Shown here piece after piece: positions 34,855 through 45,118 of a DNA stretch of 60,000 nt; position 1 is the first letter of the stretch; every line of letters begins with the position of its first letter. Both the position numbers and the translations under genes were made by a program. The stretch comes from Diphasiastrum complanatum (lineage: Eukaryota; Streptophyta; Lycopodiopsida; Lycopodiales; Lycopodiaceae): the NCBI GenBank assembly GCA_029204225.1, contig CM055109.1:21138349-21198348 (forward strand), given 5' to 3'. The notes under the pieces are model-generated. The model saw only the letters and a program-made list of their open reading frames with translations. It was not told the DNA's origin and did not search any database.

Positions 34855-35008
34855 AAACACACCCCATGGAGGTCAATGAAGATAAGGACAAGTTAGTGGA
34901 TTCATTGGAGGTTCATCCGAATGTGAAGCAAGTAGAGGGCCGTGTTACAATTAAGTGCAACAAGGCTTCTGTGGGTCAATTAAGTACTACAGCAGCAGCC
35001 ATGCCCAG
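34855..35008 (+). CDS. PHD/ePHD protein, exon 7
   Basis: The 154-bp exon between TTCTCAG and GCCCAG|GTGCTT joins in phase (1 to 2) and encodes an acidic-to-neutral linker (ETHPMEVNEDKDKLVDSLEV). No domain recognised. Confidence 0.78.
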
Positions 35009-35135
35009 GTGCTTATAATTGCTGAATGCTTTTTTCCGTGGTTGTAGATCAACTAGTTTGAGCATTTTTGTGTTATTGACTCGAATATCTTCTTTTGTTT
35101 GCTTATCACACTTCTCATTAATGCCTATATTTCAG

Positions 35136-37475
35136 GATTGTAATGAAGAATTGCAGCTCTTCAAGACCAAGCAGACTCAAGTCATTTCCGTCAGAGGCTA
35201 CTAAAGATCATTCGTGGGTCAGTCCTGTTGATGGTACGTTGGAACAAGGGGCCAATCCCTCAACTTTGGCAACAAGTTCTGGTCATCTTGTGTCTGTTGG
35301 TGAAAACGAATCTGCTATGTTGAATAATTTTCCTGATCGCAAGATGAAGGAGCAAAGTAATAGTTTGGATGAACCCTGTAGCGCATTAATGCAGTGGAAG
35401 GACTCTGGCAAGATTGCTCTGAAAGGTGCTGATCTAGTCACAACATGCAACCCCGAAGAAACGTTCCCTCCTCAAGAGCACCTAGAAGATGATCTCTTAT
35501 CGGATACTGCCTCCAAGAGAGCTTCTGCTGTTGCAGACACTGGTAATCTCAATAAACAGCAGCTACTGTCAGATCTATGCTCAAAAAGTTCTGAAAATGT
35601 TCTAAGTGGTTTCTCTGATGGAGAACACTTGATGGATGAGGATGCTTCACAGGGTGAATGTGAAAGTAAAAAACGTGTCCTGAATGATGCCGTTGATGAA
35701 GGTTCAGGCATAGGCAAATGCTGCTCATCTAACGAGTTAGAGCCGCAGGGTACAACGAACCTTGAACTTCCATCCTCAACATCTGAGTATGCTAAAAAGG
35801 AACCACGTTCTCTAAAGTGCTCACCAATTGGCAAAACTGACTATTTTCGTGAAGCAAAATCTACACGAACAAAGCACATGGATAGTACAATTCAAGCTAT
35901 TTTGAGGCCAGATTCACCTATGCGTAAATCAGATGTTGAACTTTTTAAAGTGGAAAGAAAAAAACGAAAGACCATGAAGTGGAAAAAATTAGATGATACC
36001 ATGGCTGCTGCAATTGAGGTCATGGATGTAGAAGAGGTAGAACCTGTGATGAATGTTAGTCAGTCTGATGCTGTTCCCATGAAATTCATGGAGCAAGAGA
36101 GCACACGGGTTTCTCTCAACGTTGGATTCTCAAGGAAACGTTCATTGATGTCACCTAATAAGGGAATGGCTCAAAAAAGGAAACAACTAGTGCATAGTCC
36201 AGGCCCATCATTCTCTTTCATGGATGAGACAAAGATGGTTGACGACTCTGATAATCTGAGCAAGAAAATGCATGAAAAAACAAACAATATATCGAAAATG
36301 AAACCTGACATGATCATCAGCAAAGATCCAGAAAACTGTGCCGCTCTCAGAACTAAAGAAGTTGGACGTGTTAAATGTATCAAATTGAGATATGCATCTA
36401 GCCCTAGTAAAATGCAAGGTTCCCAAAGAGATGCAGAAGAGTCTGCAAAACCTTTTATTATCAAGCCTGGCATTCCCAGGGAATTGCTGGGAAGGTTACC
36501 ATGTGAAACATCTGCAACAACCCCAAGCAAAGAGAAACTCAAGCCTTCATGGGGTGCTGGTGGACCACCGACTTTTAAGAACTCAAGGACTTTTTTTGGA
36601 CGCTCAAATCCCAGAAATGCTCGTATGGTGTCGTTGAGTTCTATCTTGAAACTTCCTGTTGAAGTTCCAAAATCACTATCTAAGGATGGGACTAGAGTTT
36701 GTGTCAAATCTAGGATAGAGAGTGAGGACTCTAAAGGGCTCAGGTCAGATGTTGTAAGTGATGCTGCAGTGTTTGATCATGAAAAACAAGGTGTAACCTC
36801 AAATAATAAAGTTTCCAACAATGGCATCCACACCCTTGTTTTGCCCAAAGAGGCACGGAAGCGCAGTTTATGGGAATTAACTGGCAGGGAAAAAGACTGC
36901 AGGATGGCTACGGATTTTGTCAATCCAAATGCTGCCGACATGCCAAGAGCTACTAATAGACCTATTTTATATGTGAAAAACTCGAATCAAGCAACTCATG
37001 CAGAAGCAGGACATTCTGGTGAATCGAAGAGTATTATTCCTAGAGGTGCAAGATCGGCAAGAGCACATATCCATGTCAAAGCAAATGGATGGCAAAGTAG
37101 ACGGGAGGACTTGAAACCTGGTAGGGTGCAATCGCCAATGGCTGCTTCAAATAGTAGGAGCAAGCTTTTCAGTAAGGAGTTTGTAACAAAAGTTGATCAA
37201 AGCTTATCTAATTTTAACCTGCAATCTGTTTCAAAACTTGAAAGGCGCGAGAATCTTTTGGTGCCTCGCTTTACTCAAGTCAACGCTGGTTCTAAGAACA
37301 GGAAGAGATGTTTAGGAGAAGGCACATTAGCAATTCCTATAGCGAGTGCATTAGAAAAACATGTAAACAAGCCACTTGAGGGTATTGACAGTCAAGCAAA
37401 TCAACAAAGCTCACCTGGTAGAGATTCTGAGGCTGTAGTAGTTTCTGGTCCTGTACAACCAAAAATATGCAAAAG
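35136..37475 (+). CDS. PHD/ePHD protein, exon 8 (largest exon)
   Basis: The 2340-bp exon begins after ATTTCAG and ends at AAAAG|GTATAA in phase 2. It is a 780-residue disordered, Ser/Lys/Glu-rich region. Clusters such as ERKKRKTMKWKKL, SRKRSLM and KRKQL look like nuclear localisation signals. A more conserved-looking patch includes KPFIIKPGIPRELLGRLPC, followed by GPPTFKNSRTFFG and SLSSILKLPVEVPKSLS. The function of these patches is unknown to me. Confidence 0.85.
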
Positions 37476-37654
37476 GTATAAGTGATTGGCACCAAGATTT
37501 TACTTCAATTCATAGGAAAGAGTAGGCATACTGTGGTCTTTCAAGATTGAAACCACTTCTATGAATCATAGTCTGCCAGGCTATGACTCTGCCTGTTCAA
37601 TTTCATAGAGTAGTATATTTTTTGTACACTGAACTGAGTATGTACTTTTGGCAG

Positions 37655-37868
37655 TCACACGTCCCAACTGGAAGTTGACAACAATCATAAAAAAAAAAAA
37701 TTGAAACGACCTTTTTTCAAGGATCACGTTGACATTGTAGCTCGGAAGAAGCGTTGGAAAAGATTTAAAGCTTCCACTCTCCGAAGGACTAAAAACTGCT
37801 GTGTATGTGGAAGTTCGGAATCTGATGCTAGTAATAAGCTTGTCAACTGCAGTCAATGTTCAGTAAAG
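37655..37868 (+). CDS. PHD/ePHD protein, exon 9 (PHD finger, first half)
   Basis: After TTTGGCAG the exon encodes a basic stretch (KKKKLKRP; ARKKRWKRFK) and then the first half of the PHD: CCVCGSSESDASNKLVNCSQC, giving the first two Cys pairs. It ends SVK at donor GTAAAG|GTAACT, phase 0. Confidence 0.88.
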
Positions 37869-38009
37869 GTAACTTCTACATCCATTGTTTACGAATGGGT
37901 CTTTGTCTTCAGTGGTCTTGATTATGTTGTTTAGTTCTTATGAAGCTCCCAAAATGTTTTTGGCAGCTGAGTGTAGCTATAGAAATTTTTGTGATTGCTA
38001 TGTGTGCAG

Positions 38010-38093
38010 GTACACCAGTGCTGCTATGGTGTCTCCAAAGTACCCAAAGCTTCATGGCTTTGCCGAGCATGCAAGGCAAATGTTAGCAACATC
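38010..38093 (+). CDS. PHD/ePHD protein, exon 10 (PHD finger, second half)
   Basis: The 84-bp exon (28 codons) reads VHQCCYGVSKVPKASWLCRAC and then KANVSNI, supplying the His-Cys and the final Cys pair of the C4HC3 PHD, with the conserved Trp before the last pair. It ends at AACATC|GTGAGT. The next exon is 15,965 bp away. Confidence 0.88.
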
Positions 38094-38684
38094 GTGAGTT
38101 TCTCCTTACATTTTCACAAGCTAGCTTTTGCTATCATAACGTAAAAAGCTGTGCATGTTTGTAGCTTTTATTTGCTAAGTATGTACTTTTTGAAAGTCAT
38201 TGGCAATTTGTCTTCATGCTTGAAGAAGGAAAAGTGTGACTAAGAGTAATGCTTCTCAAAGATGCACAATATTATCTACTCTACAACTTAAGGGAAATAG
38301 AAGTCTACAACAAAGTAATCATCTCATGAATCTTTATCTCCCCCCCCCTTCTTTTTTTCCTTCCTTCAATGCATAGAGTCTCTGAACTTTTCAATTCTAT
38401 CTCCACAAAGACCATGGTAAAAACATCAACACAATTTTCTTTTGTAGTACAATAGACATTTGAGTTTTGCTACTGCAGGTCTTCTCTTGAGCTTCCAATA
38501 AAACTATTATAATCATCTCTTGTTGAAATCACTCCATCTCATCAAGTAGTCTTCATATTCATATTGGTTCTCATATGGTCGAAGTAACTGACTTATGTTA
38601 CACTTTGCTGGAATACAATCCTCATAGCTGCCTATATTTTACTGCTCCAAGATATGCAACCTGATCCAATAGGGAAGATAGATT
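38094..38684. other. Start of the 16-kb intron, nothing recognised
   Basis: Non-coding. A short pyrimidine run with C10 lies near 38340. No gene or element recognised before the LINE tail at about 38685. Confidence 0.45.
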
Positions 38685-38798
38685 CGTAGTAGACCTTCTT
38701 ATATCGACTTGACATGTAAATTTAGTAGTCTTATATGCCTTTTGGCATAGAAAAGACATTAATAAAGCTTTCTTTCGTCTTTCTTTCTTTGTGTGTGT

Positions 38799-38869
<71 letters not shown>
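38685..38869 (+). mobile_element. LINE copy E: extremely truncated 3' end with (TC)n tail
   Basis: Only about 70-90 bp of LINE sequence remain: GACATGTA...GTAGTC, the hairpin 38728-38757 (GTCTT AT ATGCC TTTT GGCAT AGAA AAGAC), then ATTAATAAAGCTTTC, TTTC units, a short (GT)n and (TC)n up to 38869. The next LINE (copy F) begins directly at the end of the TC run. Confidence 0.75.
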
Positions 38870-38871
<2 letters not shown>

Positions 38872-39149
38872 GGCTAGGGATGGTGGATCTCTCGCGGCCA
38901 GGGATGGTGGATCTCCATCGCGCTCCACCTGCAGCAATGGCCTAGCTCCATCGCGTCCATCTGCTGGCACCCTTCGCTGCCACTACTGGCCTCCATCGTG
39001 CTGCTGTTAGCACCCTCCATTGCGGATGCTGCTGGCCCTCCATCGCTGCCCTGCTGGCCATGCTGGCCCTCCATCGCTGCTCTACCCTGACTGTTTGCAC
39101 CTGTCCCATCGCTTGTCCATCGCTGAAGGTGCATCCACCAATTTGTAAA

Positions 39150-40088
39150 ATGCCTCGTCGCAAAGGTCCCCTTAATCCTGATCCATCTTCTGTTTCCAGC
39201 ATTGCTTCAGCCTCACTTCCAATGCCTGTTGCAGTTCCTATCTCTCCATCAAATCCTAGTCCCGACAATGAATCTATTGTAGCTCTTCCCTTGACTCCAA
39301 ACACTCCAGAAGAACCTGCCTCTCTCCCCACATTTACCCTAGTCCGTCTTCTTCGTGAAGATCAACTCCGTCTATTTGAATACCTCAACAATCACAGAGA
39401 GCAACTTGCTTCCCATGACTCTCTGCTTCTTGCTGTGCAATCGCACCTTCAGAAGCCAGACTCTTCTATTGAAACACTCAAGAATGAAGTGGCAGTTCTC
39501 AAAAGTGAAACTTTTTCCCAAATTGCTACTTCAGCTAAAATTCAGCAGCTCGAAAGTCAGGTGGAACAGCACCATACGGCTGTCAAATCATGGGCAGATG
39601 TACTTAAAGGTTCGTCTACAGTTGTTTCTCCACCCTCGCCTTCATCTTCGTTTATCTCAGCCACATTCACTGAGGGCCGTCTGCGAGAGCACAAAGCTCT
39701 CAATGTTCGTGTTAGAGGTATTCTGAACTCCCAAAATGCTGTTGAAGAAGCTGAAAAGTTTTTGCAAGGACATCTTCAACACCATAGCAAAGGTATGGAA
39801 ACTGCCTGGCGACCTAAGAAGGACCCGGATACTCTTGTCATCCGCTTCACGACAGTGTCTCACCGACGCGAAGTTTTAGGGAAACGATCTAAATTACGTG
39901 ATACAAAAATCTATTTGGATGAAGATCTTACTTTCATCCAAGTCCAAGAACGTAAAAAGGCAAGACATGAAGCTCTATCTACTGGCAAACGACTTATCTA
40001 TCGTGATGGCATTATCAGATTTGTGGATCGTAAGCCTATAGTTAATGAGAAGCTTATTTTTGAGATAGAGTCTGAGTTAGAGAAATGA
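39150..40088 (+). CDS. LINE ORF1 protein, copy F (312 aa)
   Basis: ORF1 of LINEs encodes an RNA-binding chaperone that coats the element RNA. The ATG at 39150 (MPRRKGPLNPD) matches the position of MAPKKKGG in copy B, although the frame is open to 39060. After a Pro/Ser-rich N-terminus there is a heptad-rich coiled coil (about residues 70-155, LLLAVQSHLQ...IQQLESQVEQ), then an RRM-like domain with NVRVRGI and LVIRFTTVSHRREVL, and a C-terminal part IYLDEDLTFIQVQERKKAR...FVDRKPI. The order coiled coil-RRM-CTD resembles animal L1 ORF1p. No zinc knuckle is present. The frame is intact although ORF2 is missing. Confidence 0.72.
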   Translation: MPRRKGPLNPDPSSVSSIASASLPMPVAVPISPSNPSPDNESIVALPLTPNTPEEPASLPTFTLVRLLREDQLRLFEYLNNHREQLASHDSLLLAVQSHLQKPDSSIETLKNEVAVLKSETFSQIATSAKIQQLESQVEQHHTAVKSWADVLKGSSTVVSPPSPSSSFISATFTEGRLREHKALNVRVRGILNSQNAVEEAEKFLQGHLQHHSKGMETAWRPKKDPDTLVIRFTTVSHRREVLGKRSKLRDTKIYLDEDLTFIQVQERKKARHEALSTGKRLIYRDGIIRFVDRKPIVNEKLIFEIESELEK

Positions 40089-40233
40089 AGAGATGTCCAG
40101 TTGAGCATGTAAATGGTACACATACCATATAATCCTAGCCATATCACTCTCTTCTTAGTTAATTTGTTTCTAGTTAGTTTGTTTCGACGGCACTGATCCG
40201 TCTTGTTTCCGTCTTATCTGATGTACTGGTTTC

Positions 40234-40263
40234 GTCTTATATGGCTTTCGGCATGGAAAAGAC
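40234..40263 (+). other. Conserved 3'-terminal hairpin of LINE copy F
   Basis: GTCTT-AT-ATGGC-TTTC-GGCAT-GGAA-AAGAC: the outer 5-bp stem is intact, and the inner stem has one G/G mismatch compared with ATGCC/GGCAT in copies C, D and E. It lies 20 bp before the microsatellite tail. Confidence 0.7.
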
Positions 40264-40284
40264 GTTAATAAAGCTTTCTTTCTT

Positions 40285-40344
<60 letters not shown>

Positions 40345-40352
40345 CCCTACAC

Positions 40353-40682
40353 TGTTATGAACAAATTCACAGATTTTGATATCAATGATGCATAAAAGAC
40401 AGCAAAAAGCATTCACAAAGCATTCTCCAACTAAGAAACTGTGTGAATATCAATGGCCGCTGATAGCTCAGGCAAATCTCCAACTAAGATCTCCAAAATA
40501 GTACAACTTCCCAACAAGAAGCCCAAGACTCAAAATGATCAAAATTACTAAATGACCAGCCTTAGTGGCTATTTATAATGGACAAAACCTACCTCCCTTC
40601 AAATAGAATTGGAGGGAAGGTGAAATTCAAAAATTAGGGCCAAAATTAGAAAACCATGTAAATGGTGTTTCTAGTCCTGTCA
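40353..40682 (-). repeat. 3' LTR of the chromovirus, 330 bp
   Basis: Plus strand TGTTATGAACAAATTCACAG ... TCCTGTCA, matching 51834-52148 over its whole length. It carries two short internal duplications (GCATTCACAAAGCATTC and ATCTCCAACTAAGATCTCC) not present in the 5' LTR. A purine-rich tract (minus strand AGATGAAGGGAGTG) lies immediately inside it at about 40684-40698, as expected of a polypurine tract. Confidence 0.88.
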
Positions 40683-41133
40683 ACACTCCCTTCATCTAAA
40701 ACATTGCCCTCAATGTGGGCTGAAATATCTTAACTACTAGAGCTACTTTAGTACTGCTGTATTGTCGTTTTCTTTCCTGGGTTATACATTTCATGCTAGT
40801 GGTGTCAGTCCAGTAGCCGAATCCCCTACAACCGCGGAAAACCGCTTTTAGTACAATGAAGCTAAGAGATTTTTATCTCAATTCTAGTAGTTGCTAAGGC
40901 TGGATCAATATGTAAGTAGCGGCGGTCGTTGTCGGGCAACTGAGATATCATCATCAACAGGTGATGGAGAATCAATAGCTGGAGTAGCAAGAGCGTCGGA
41001 GCCATCAATATTAGGCAAGTCAGCAGGAGGTACAACAACAACAACATGTGAATCAGGAACTGCATCAGGAGCATCAGAAACATTAGCAAGATGTGGATCA
41101 GCAACTGCAACAGCAGGGGCATAAAGTGGTGCA

Positions 41134-42118
41134 TTAGCAGGTGACGAAACCGTAGTGTTGTGTACTAATGCATGAAGAGAGCGAGCCCGTTCCTGCAATA
41201 TAGGTGAGTGCAAAAACATCGAAAGACTCCCAAGTAGCCTCATCAATTGGACGACCGTCCCATTGGACTAAAAATTGGACAATACGACAACGACGATGCA
41301 AAAGGACTCGAACTTGCAAAATAGCAGTAGGTAAAAACGGAAAAAGTTCTGGGTCACTAGGAAATGACGAATCACATGGCTCACTGGGAAAAAGAGACAA
41401 ACGTAGTAGACTAACATGAAAAATATCACAAGCACGTGTAGTAACAGGTAATTGTAAACGGTAAGTAACAGGGCTAAGCTTCTCGACAATCACAAAAGGA
41501 CCATAATAACGAGCAGACAATTTTTCAGTAATGGAACGACCTTGAACAAACTTATGATGTGCAAATGAAAGACGAAGATAAACAGACTGGCCCTCAATAA
41601 ACTCTATAAAAGACCTATGACGATTAGTCAAGGACTTGTAACGATGTTGAGCTTGCGCCAAATGCTGTTGTGCTTGTACAATAGAATTACGAGAATTAGT
41701 AAGAAAAGAAGACAAAGTAACAGGAATGTCATCAGGAGAGGGTGGAATACCTGGAAGTAACGGAGAATATCCATTAGCCAGCAGAAATGGAGACACACCT
41801 ATACTGGTACTGACAGAACTGTTATAGTTGTACTCTGCAAAACACAAATGCTGATCCCAATCTCGACCACAAGGTGAGACAAAGTTACGTAAATGATCTT
41901 CAACAATACGATTAAGGACTTCAGACTGGCCGTTAGCAGAAGAGTGATAGGTTGTACCCATGAAAATTTAATATTTAAGATACGCATAAGTTCAGTCCAA
42001 AACCCAGAAGTAATACGAGTATCACGGTTTGTAAGAATAGAACTAGGGAGACCATGTAATCGAAAAATGTCAGATAAAAAGATGCGAGCGCACTGTTCTA
42101 CAATAATGGTAGCACGAA
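41134..42118 (-). pseudogene. Chromovirus integrase core end and chromodomain
   Basis: The first part reads RLHGLPSSILTNRDTRITS; the usual motif is SDRD, so the catalytic Asp is Asn. After a frameshift near 41960 one reads YHSSANGQSEVLNRIVEDHLRNFV (catalytic Glu present), the GPF/Y region YYGPFVIVEKLSPVTYRLQLP and a C-terminal chromodomain VQFLVQWDGRPIDEATWESF, which marks the chromovirus lineage that targets heterochromatin marks. The N-terminal HHCC finger is deleted. Confidence 0.85.
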
Positions 42119-42119
42119 C

Positions 42120-42710
42120 AGGAAAGGATCAAGGGAAATGGTGCTGTTACTAACAATGAAACTTAGAAAATCGATAGAGGAAATGAAAAAAGTACATTTA
42201 GACCGTTTAGCATAAAGCTGATGTTCCACAAGAATTTGAAATACAGCACATAAACGGGCAGCATGAGATGACAGATCGGAACTGTATACGAGAATATCGT
42301 CAAAATAAACAAGGACACAACTACCAAGCAAGGGCCGAAAAATATTATTCATAACGTTTTGAAAGGTAGGAGGGCCATTGGTGACACCAAAAGGTAAGAC
42401 TCGAAACTCATAGAGACCTGTAGAAGTACGAAAAGCAGTCTTAAACTCATCGTCAGGGTGAATACGAATCTGATGGTAACCGGATCGCAAATCGATCTTA
42501 GAAAAGATTTGAGCTTTACCCAAGCGGTCAAATAAATCATCCACGTGAGGAATGGGGTATTGATTACGAATAGTAAGACGATAAAGAGCACGATAATCAA
42601 TACATAGGCGCTTAGTGCCGTCTTTCTTATTGACCAGTAAAACAGGAGCTCCAAAAGGACTCTGACTAGGAACAATGAGGCCTTGCTGTAATAGATCGGA
42701 AACTTGACGT
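42120..42710 (-). pseudogene. Chromovirus reverse transcriptase, truncated
   Basis: Fingers and palm are well preserved: GLIVPSQSPFGAPVLLV, DYRALYRLTIRNQYPIP, FSKIDLRSGYHQIRI, LPFGVTNGPPTFQ and the catalytic VYFDDILVYS. After KCTFFISSIDFLSFIVS and SLDP it fuses to integrase core sequence at about 42118, so the connection domain and all of RNase H are missing. Confidence 0.85.
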
Positions 42711-43439
42711 GTTGGACCTCGGCTTGTTCAAAGTGTGACATAGATAAGGTGCTCGAGAAGGCGGATGTGTGCCTGGAATAAGATCAATGCGATGATTGAT
42801 AAATCGTAATGGAGGTAAGATAGAAGGCTCGGCAAACACAGAAGTGTATGTCGTCAGTATATTAGAAATAACAGGTGGCAATAACGTAACAGGGGCCGAA
42901 GAAGTAGCCAACTGAACGCATAAAAGTGCGGCACAATGTGCCTTAGGAAGGCTACGAACAATCTGCTTAGCAGAAATAAGTGAATAGTCTGCAGAAGAAT
43001 CAATACCAATGAACGTATAGGGAGTTTTGTCGACTAAAACAGAAATACGCTGGGAAGTAAGATTAATAGTAACATCCCCCAAGGAAGCAAACCAGTTTGC
43101 TCCGAGAATCAGGTCATAACGCTCAAGAGGAAGGACATAAAAGTCAGCTTGACCTGAAAAAGTTCCAATCTGATAAGGAAGAAGATGGAACATAGAAGTG
43201 CTTTGAAGAGAATGAGAACTAGCGACCTCAACACACAAAGGAGGTGAAACAGGAAGTGTGGGGCTATGGATGCGAGTAGCAACAGACTGGCTAAGAAAAG
43301 AATGAATGCTACCAGAATCAACAAGAGCGATAAATTTGTGTCCAGCAATACGGACACGTAAACAAATATGACGGGGACCCACAGTGCCAGACCAAGTGGC
43401 ATAGGTCAACTGAGCGAGACACTCAGCAGAAGCATCCAA
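42711..43439 (-). pseudogene. Chromovirus aspartic protease and linker
   Basis: The protease is visible from FIALVDSGSIHSFLSQSVA (catalytic DSG intact) to YDLILGANWFASLGDV. The linker ends in RINHRIDLIPGTHPPSRAPY-like sequence before RT (FINHRIDLIPGT). A frameshift near 42720 separates it from RT. Confidence 0.82.
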
Positions 43440-43499
43440 AGGAGCGGAAGGAGGATGATCTGAAGGACACTCCTCAACTAGGTAGAGGGATTAATCATC

Positions 43500-44457
43500 A
43501 GGGTCTAAAACATCATGGACTTGTAAAGTAGCTGGTGGGCGTGGGTGTGGACAATTACGGTTCAAATGGTCGGGGCTACGGTAGTTAAAACATAGATTTT
43601 TAGCACGAATCTCAGCCAAACAATGGGCGATTGAGATGGTGGAATGGCGGAACGAGAAAACGGTGGACGAGATAGCGAACGAGATTGAAAAGATGATTGT
43701 TGGTCAAGGTACTTATGTTGTAAAGTAGAAGCAAGCGACATAGCACGATCTAATGAAGTAGGCTGAAAAGACTGAACATCATAACGTAAAGAACCACGAA
43801 TGCCAGAAATATAACGGCCAATAACTTCAACAAGTGGAAGATCAGAAAAGAGATAAGAAAACTCAACAAATTTTTCATTGTAATCAAGAAGCGTACCAGT
43901 TTGTGTGAGCTGTCTATAGAGGTCGAGTTGAGATTGAAACCACGTTGGATCGATCATGGCAGAATGAATGGCAACTTTGAACTCGTTCCAAGTAGCAGAA
44001 GTATCAAGTAGTGACTGATGAGTACGCCACCATGTCAAAGTGCGTCCGGACAAATGCAAGGCAACAAGCTGAAGTTGTGCCGAAGTGCGAGGAGCGAGCT
44101 GAAAATAAGTTTCCATCTGAAAGAACCAATTTTGTAGCTCCTTACCATCAGAAGAACCATTGTAGATAGTAAGTGTGACTTTATTCCTGAAATCACGAAC
44201 AATAGGGGCGGGATGAGGGACAGGCGTTAGGGGAAACTATGGGAGGAATGGGTGCGGAAGGAGAGGATTGATCAGGTAATGTGTTGGTTGGTGGAGGAGG
44301 TCGAAGAGAGAGAGATAAATCGGTAATAGAGGATTGCAAAGTTTGAAGCATAGTCATCATAGCTTGGAGCACTGATGAGATGATTTATGTGAATGAGATG
44401 GTCATCAAGCTGAGTTTGAATGTTGCCGTGAGAAGAGGATGCATCAGAAGAACCCAT
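43500..44457 (-). pseudogene. Chromovirus gag
   Basis: Starts MGSSDASSSHGNIQTQ at 44457, shifts frame near 44230, and reads the gag domain LVALHLSGRTLTWWRTHQSL...YNEKFVEFSYLFSDLP. The knuckle near 43600 reads CFNYRSPDHLNRNC: the second Cys is Tyr, so it would not bind zinc normally. The frame then runs to VLDPDD and a stop near 43490. Confidence 0.8.
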
Positions 44458-44711
44458 GAGGGATGTATTTGGGGAGGGTAGTAGCTGGAAAAAAAAATTT
44501 CAGCAGCTGGAAAAAAATTTCAGAGAGCTGGAAAAATTTCAGCGGCTGGAAAAAAAAGGATTTCAGGTGCAATCTGGGGAAGGATGCAATTGGGGGAGGC
44601 GGCAACTGGGGAAGGCGGCTACTGGTGGAGGCGCGATCTGGGGAGGCGGCAACTGGGGTAGGTGCAGACTGGGGAGGTGCGGTCTGGGGGAGGCGTTGAC
44701 TGGTGGGGGGA
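44458..44711 (-). repeat. Chromovirus leader with two kinds of short tandem repeat
   Basis: On the minus strand, about seven 15-bp-like units of the form CCCCAGTTGCCGCCT (44580-44700) are followed by four roughly 21-bp units CCAGCTGCTGAAATTTTTTT (44475-44560), ending just before the gag ATG at 44457. The second unit resembles leader sequence next to the primer site at 51797-51812. Confidence 0.7.
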
Positions 44712-44735
44712 GAGAGAGAGAGAGAGAGAGAGAGG

Positions 44736-44884
<149 letters not shown>

Positions 44885-44908
44885 AGAATTAGAATTATTA
44901 TTATTAAC

Positions 44909-44937
44909 GTCTTTTGGTGCCCAGGGGCACATAAGAC
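44909..44937 (-). other. Conserved 3'-terminal hairpin of LINE copy B
   Basis: Minus strand GTCTT-AT-GTGCCC-CT-GGGCAC-CAA-AAGAC. The outer stem equals that of copies C-F, while the inner stem is changed on both sides (ATGCC/GGCAT to GTGCCC/GGGCAC), keeping the pairing. Confidence 0.75.
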
Positions 44938-45118
44938 AAAAGAGAGTACAAAATGTGAGAAGCATTGTCCGCATAAGGACTTATTTACCAATGAAAAGAC
45001 AGTAAAACTAAAACTAAAATATCGATCTCTCTGTCTCTAAGAGAAAAAGTATCCAAGCTTGACCACCAGCTGGTGAGGGTACAAAGCAAGAGCTTAACCA
45101 CCTGCTCCGCGGAGGAAA

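Larger units (their letters stand above)
38870..40352 (+). mobile_element. LINE copy F: ORF1 and 3' end, no ORF2
   Basis: The element starts right after (TC)n with two 24-bp repeats (38870-38893, 38894-38917: GCGGCYAGGGATGGTGGATC) and further CCATCGCTGC-type repeats, then ORF1 (39150-40088), 145 bp of 3' UTR, the family hairpin (40234-40263), GTTAATAAAGCTTTC and a (TTTC)n(TC)n tail to 40341. The whole ORF2 is absent. Either it was deleted internally or this is an ORF1-only non-autonomous form. Confidence 0.75.
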
